Assembly (NCBI RefSeq): GCF_900496995.4
Contig: NC_044016.1
Coordinates: 22,610,932 to 22,674,931 of the forward strand
Direction of reading: 5' to 3'
From: Aquila chrysaetos chrysaetos
Lineage: Eukaryota > Chordata > Aves > Accipitriformes > Accipitridae
Length of the DNA stretch: 64,000 nucleotides
The notes under the pieces were generated by a model. The model had not been told where the DNA came from. It ran no database searches and saw nothing but the letters and a program-made list of their open reading frames with translations. Shown here one piece after another: positions 62,457-64,000 of the stretch (position 1 is the first letter of the stretch; every line of letters begins with the position of its first letter). Both the position numbers and the translations under genes were made by a program.

Positions 62457-64000
62457 AAATGGCTAATTAACACCAGAACCCTCACCAGCTAAACTCTGTG
62501 GCACCTAAGCATCATTACTCTAAGTCCCTCCACTATTTTTTAAACCATGTTGATGCATACATTTAAGCTCATTCCAAAATTTGTATACTGCATGTTCCAT
62601 AGTCCTCCACTGATTTAGTCATTATGTAAAAATAACACAGTCAAATGTGATGAGGTCTGTTGGTGACATAAACAAGGGCTATTACCAGAATGGAAATGGC
62701 TATATGTAGGCATATGTATTGAGAAGAGAAATGATCTGTAAGAGTCAGGCATCCTGGGAAACACAAATTAGGCGGGTAAGTGCTCCAATGCAGATATCTG
62801 ATCCTGCACATTCCAGGCTATCTGGGACTTTGATCCTCTGATTCCTGCATCCCCCCGCCCTTTGTATCTCTGTAAATAACATTTCTGAATATGAACCACC
62901 CTGCATCTGGCACAGCACTGTTTATGCCAAGCTGACTACACCCTTCCCCTGGGGCGTAAGGTCATGAATCATGATAAACACAGCAGTATAGGAATTTCAC
63001 ACCTTATAAAATGATTGTTTACAAGTAATAGCAGTGATTACTCCAAAAACATTTCAGAAAAAAGGGGTGAAAAAGTTAATTAGATATGCAGACACAGTAA
63101 TTAGGCTGTAGCCACTACCAGTTGTCTCTTTACCCAGCAGCCAAAGTCTTCCTTTATTCTTCTGCTGCTTTTTCTCCAAGGAAGCTTAACCCTCTGCAAA
63201 CCTACCGAGAGGAGAAACATCATTTAAATACCCTGTCCCTGCAGCACAAAACCCCTAATTCAGTTCTTTTCCTTGCTCCCCAGGAAGAAACAAGCCAAGA
63301 GGGTGCCTTGTGGAGTATATTCATTTTCCTTACTAGCTTGAGACTAGTCAGACTTGGATACTGTCCAAACTATTCAGTCTCGTAGCCCTCTCTTATGCAA
63401 TTGCTCCAAGCATAATCCCACTGGGAGCAGGCTGTCGGAAGACATCCAGCAATTGTGAGCCTGTGTGTCCTTTTGATATGTGGCACGGACGGCCAGCCAC
63501 ACAGAAACACCAGAGATACCATCTGGGAAGAGGTGAAGAGCAACTTCCCCAGCCTCCCTGTTCCAGCTAAACAGAGATCAAGGACAGATGACCTGTGGCA
63601 CACACTGTTAGGGCAGAGAAGCAGCTGCTCAGTCACACATCCAGCCTGGAGCTGCCACTTCTCAGCTGAGATGCAGGGACACTGGTCTAACCAAGAACCT
63701 GCTGTAGCATCCCCAGGCTACAGTTTTTGTTTCCACTCCCGTTTAGCTGTAAGTACCACCATACTTAAAGTGGGAAAGCCAGCTATTTTCTATCTCCCCA
63801 TAAAGCTGTTTACCCCAATGCGTGGTTGCAAACAACACAAGCAAACTCCTTGTAGCCCTGCAAGCATGTGTGCACCACACACTGAAGTTCAGCAGTTCTC
63901 ACTGTTGTGCAATCAGCCGTGCGACGTTGGACAGGAGAGGTTCTCCATGCCACAAACAAATCTCTTTCCCGCACTCTTAGTCTTTTCGCAACAAAGATTA

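Larger units (their letters stand above)
47464..64000. other. Intergenic-looking region, no gene found
   Basis: About 16.5 kb without a recognisable functional exon. It contains microsatellites (48434-48452, 49701-49744, 55869-55892, 57433-57456), two old CR1 fragments (51515-51805, 56090-56590), a MIR-like SINE (58625-58790), a zinc-finger-like relic (59981-60260), twin palindromes (62013-62097) and a CR1 3' end (62303-62456). In mammals the next gene upstream of LTBP1 is TTC27; I could not recognise any of it. Confidence 0.7.

Noticed and set aside
47464..64000. 3' exons of TTC27, the gene upstream of LTBP1 in mammals
   Set aside because: No minus-strand open frame in this stretch resembles a TPR protein; the gene probably lies beyond the right edge.

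Overview
This is nuclear DNA from a vertebrate, almost certainly a bird and probably a neoavian one. Three things point that way: a spliced extracellular-matrix gene with GT-AG introns and a CpG-island promoter, CR1-type LINE fragments as the main interspersed repeats, and two solo LTRs of a TGTCCTGG...CATGACA family that I associate with neoavian genomes. No bacterial, plasmid or phage features are present.

Left part (1-20110): the 5' end of LTBP1, latent TGF-beta binding protein 1, long form, on the minus strand. Exon 1 (19390-18945) encodes the signal peptide and a basic N-terminal segment. Exon 2 (18193-18123) encodes a short four-cysteine module. Exon 3 (3695-3407) encodes the first EGF-like domain and a Pro/Gln-rich linker. 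Phases are compatible across both joins, giving 268 whole residues plus two bases of the next codon. Intron 1 is 751 nt, intron 2 is 14,427 nt, and intron 3 runs off the left edge, so most of the protein lies outside the window. A CpG island (about 17.93-20.11 kb) covers exons 1-2 and the promoter. It holds a consensus CRE, a 39-nt alternating purine-pyrimidine (Z-DNA-type) tract just upstream of the start codon, and dense G-runs.

Right part (20.1-64.0 kb): I find no protein-coding exon. The region upstream of LTBP1 is about 44 kb of intergenic-looking sequence. It carries the two solo LTRs (40422-41013 and 46881-47458, each with its own 5-bp target duplication), one young-looking CR1 3' end (62303-62456), three old CR1 fragments, MIR/CORE-SINE-like remnants, an unnamed old repeat that also occurs in intron 2, microsatellites, several palindromes, a CTCF-like motif, and a degraded stretch resembling a C2H2 zinc-finger array (about 59.98-60.26 kb). 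Open reading frames in this part are chance or lie within repeats.

The most unusual items are the triplicated foldback motif in intron 2 (15.7-15.9 kb), the pair of adjacent palindromes at 62.01-62.10 kb, the zinc-finger-like relic, and the Z-DNA/CRE/G-rich LTBP1 promoter. I see nothing that amounts to a clearly new biological system.
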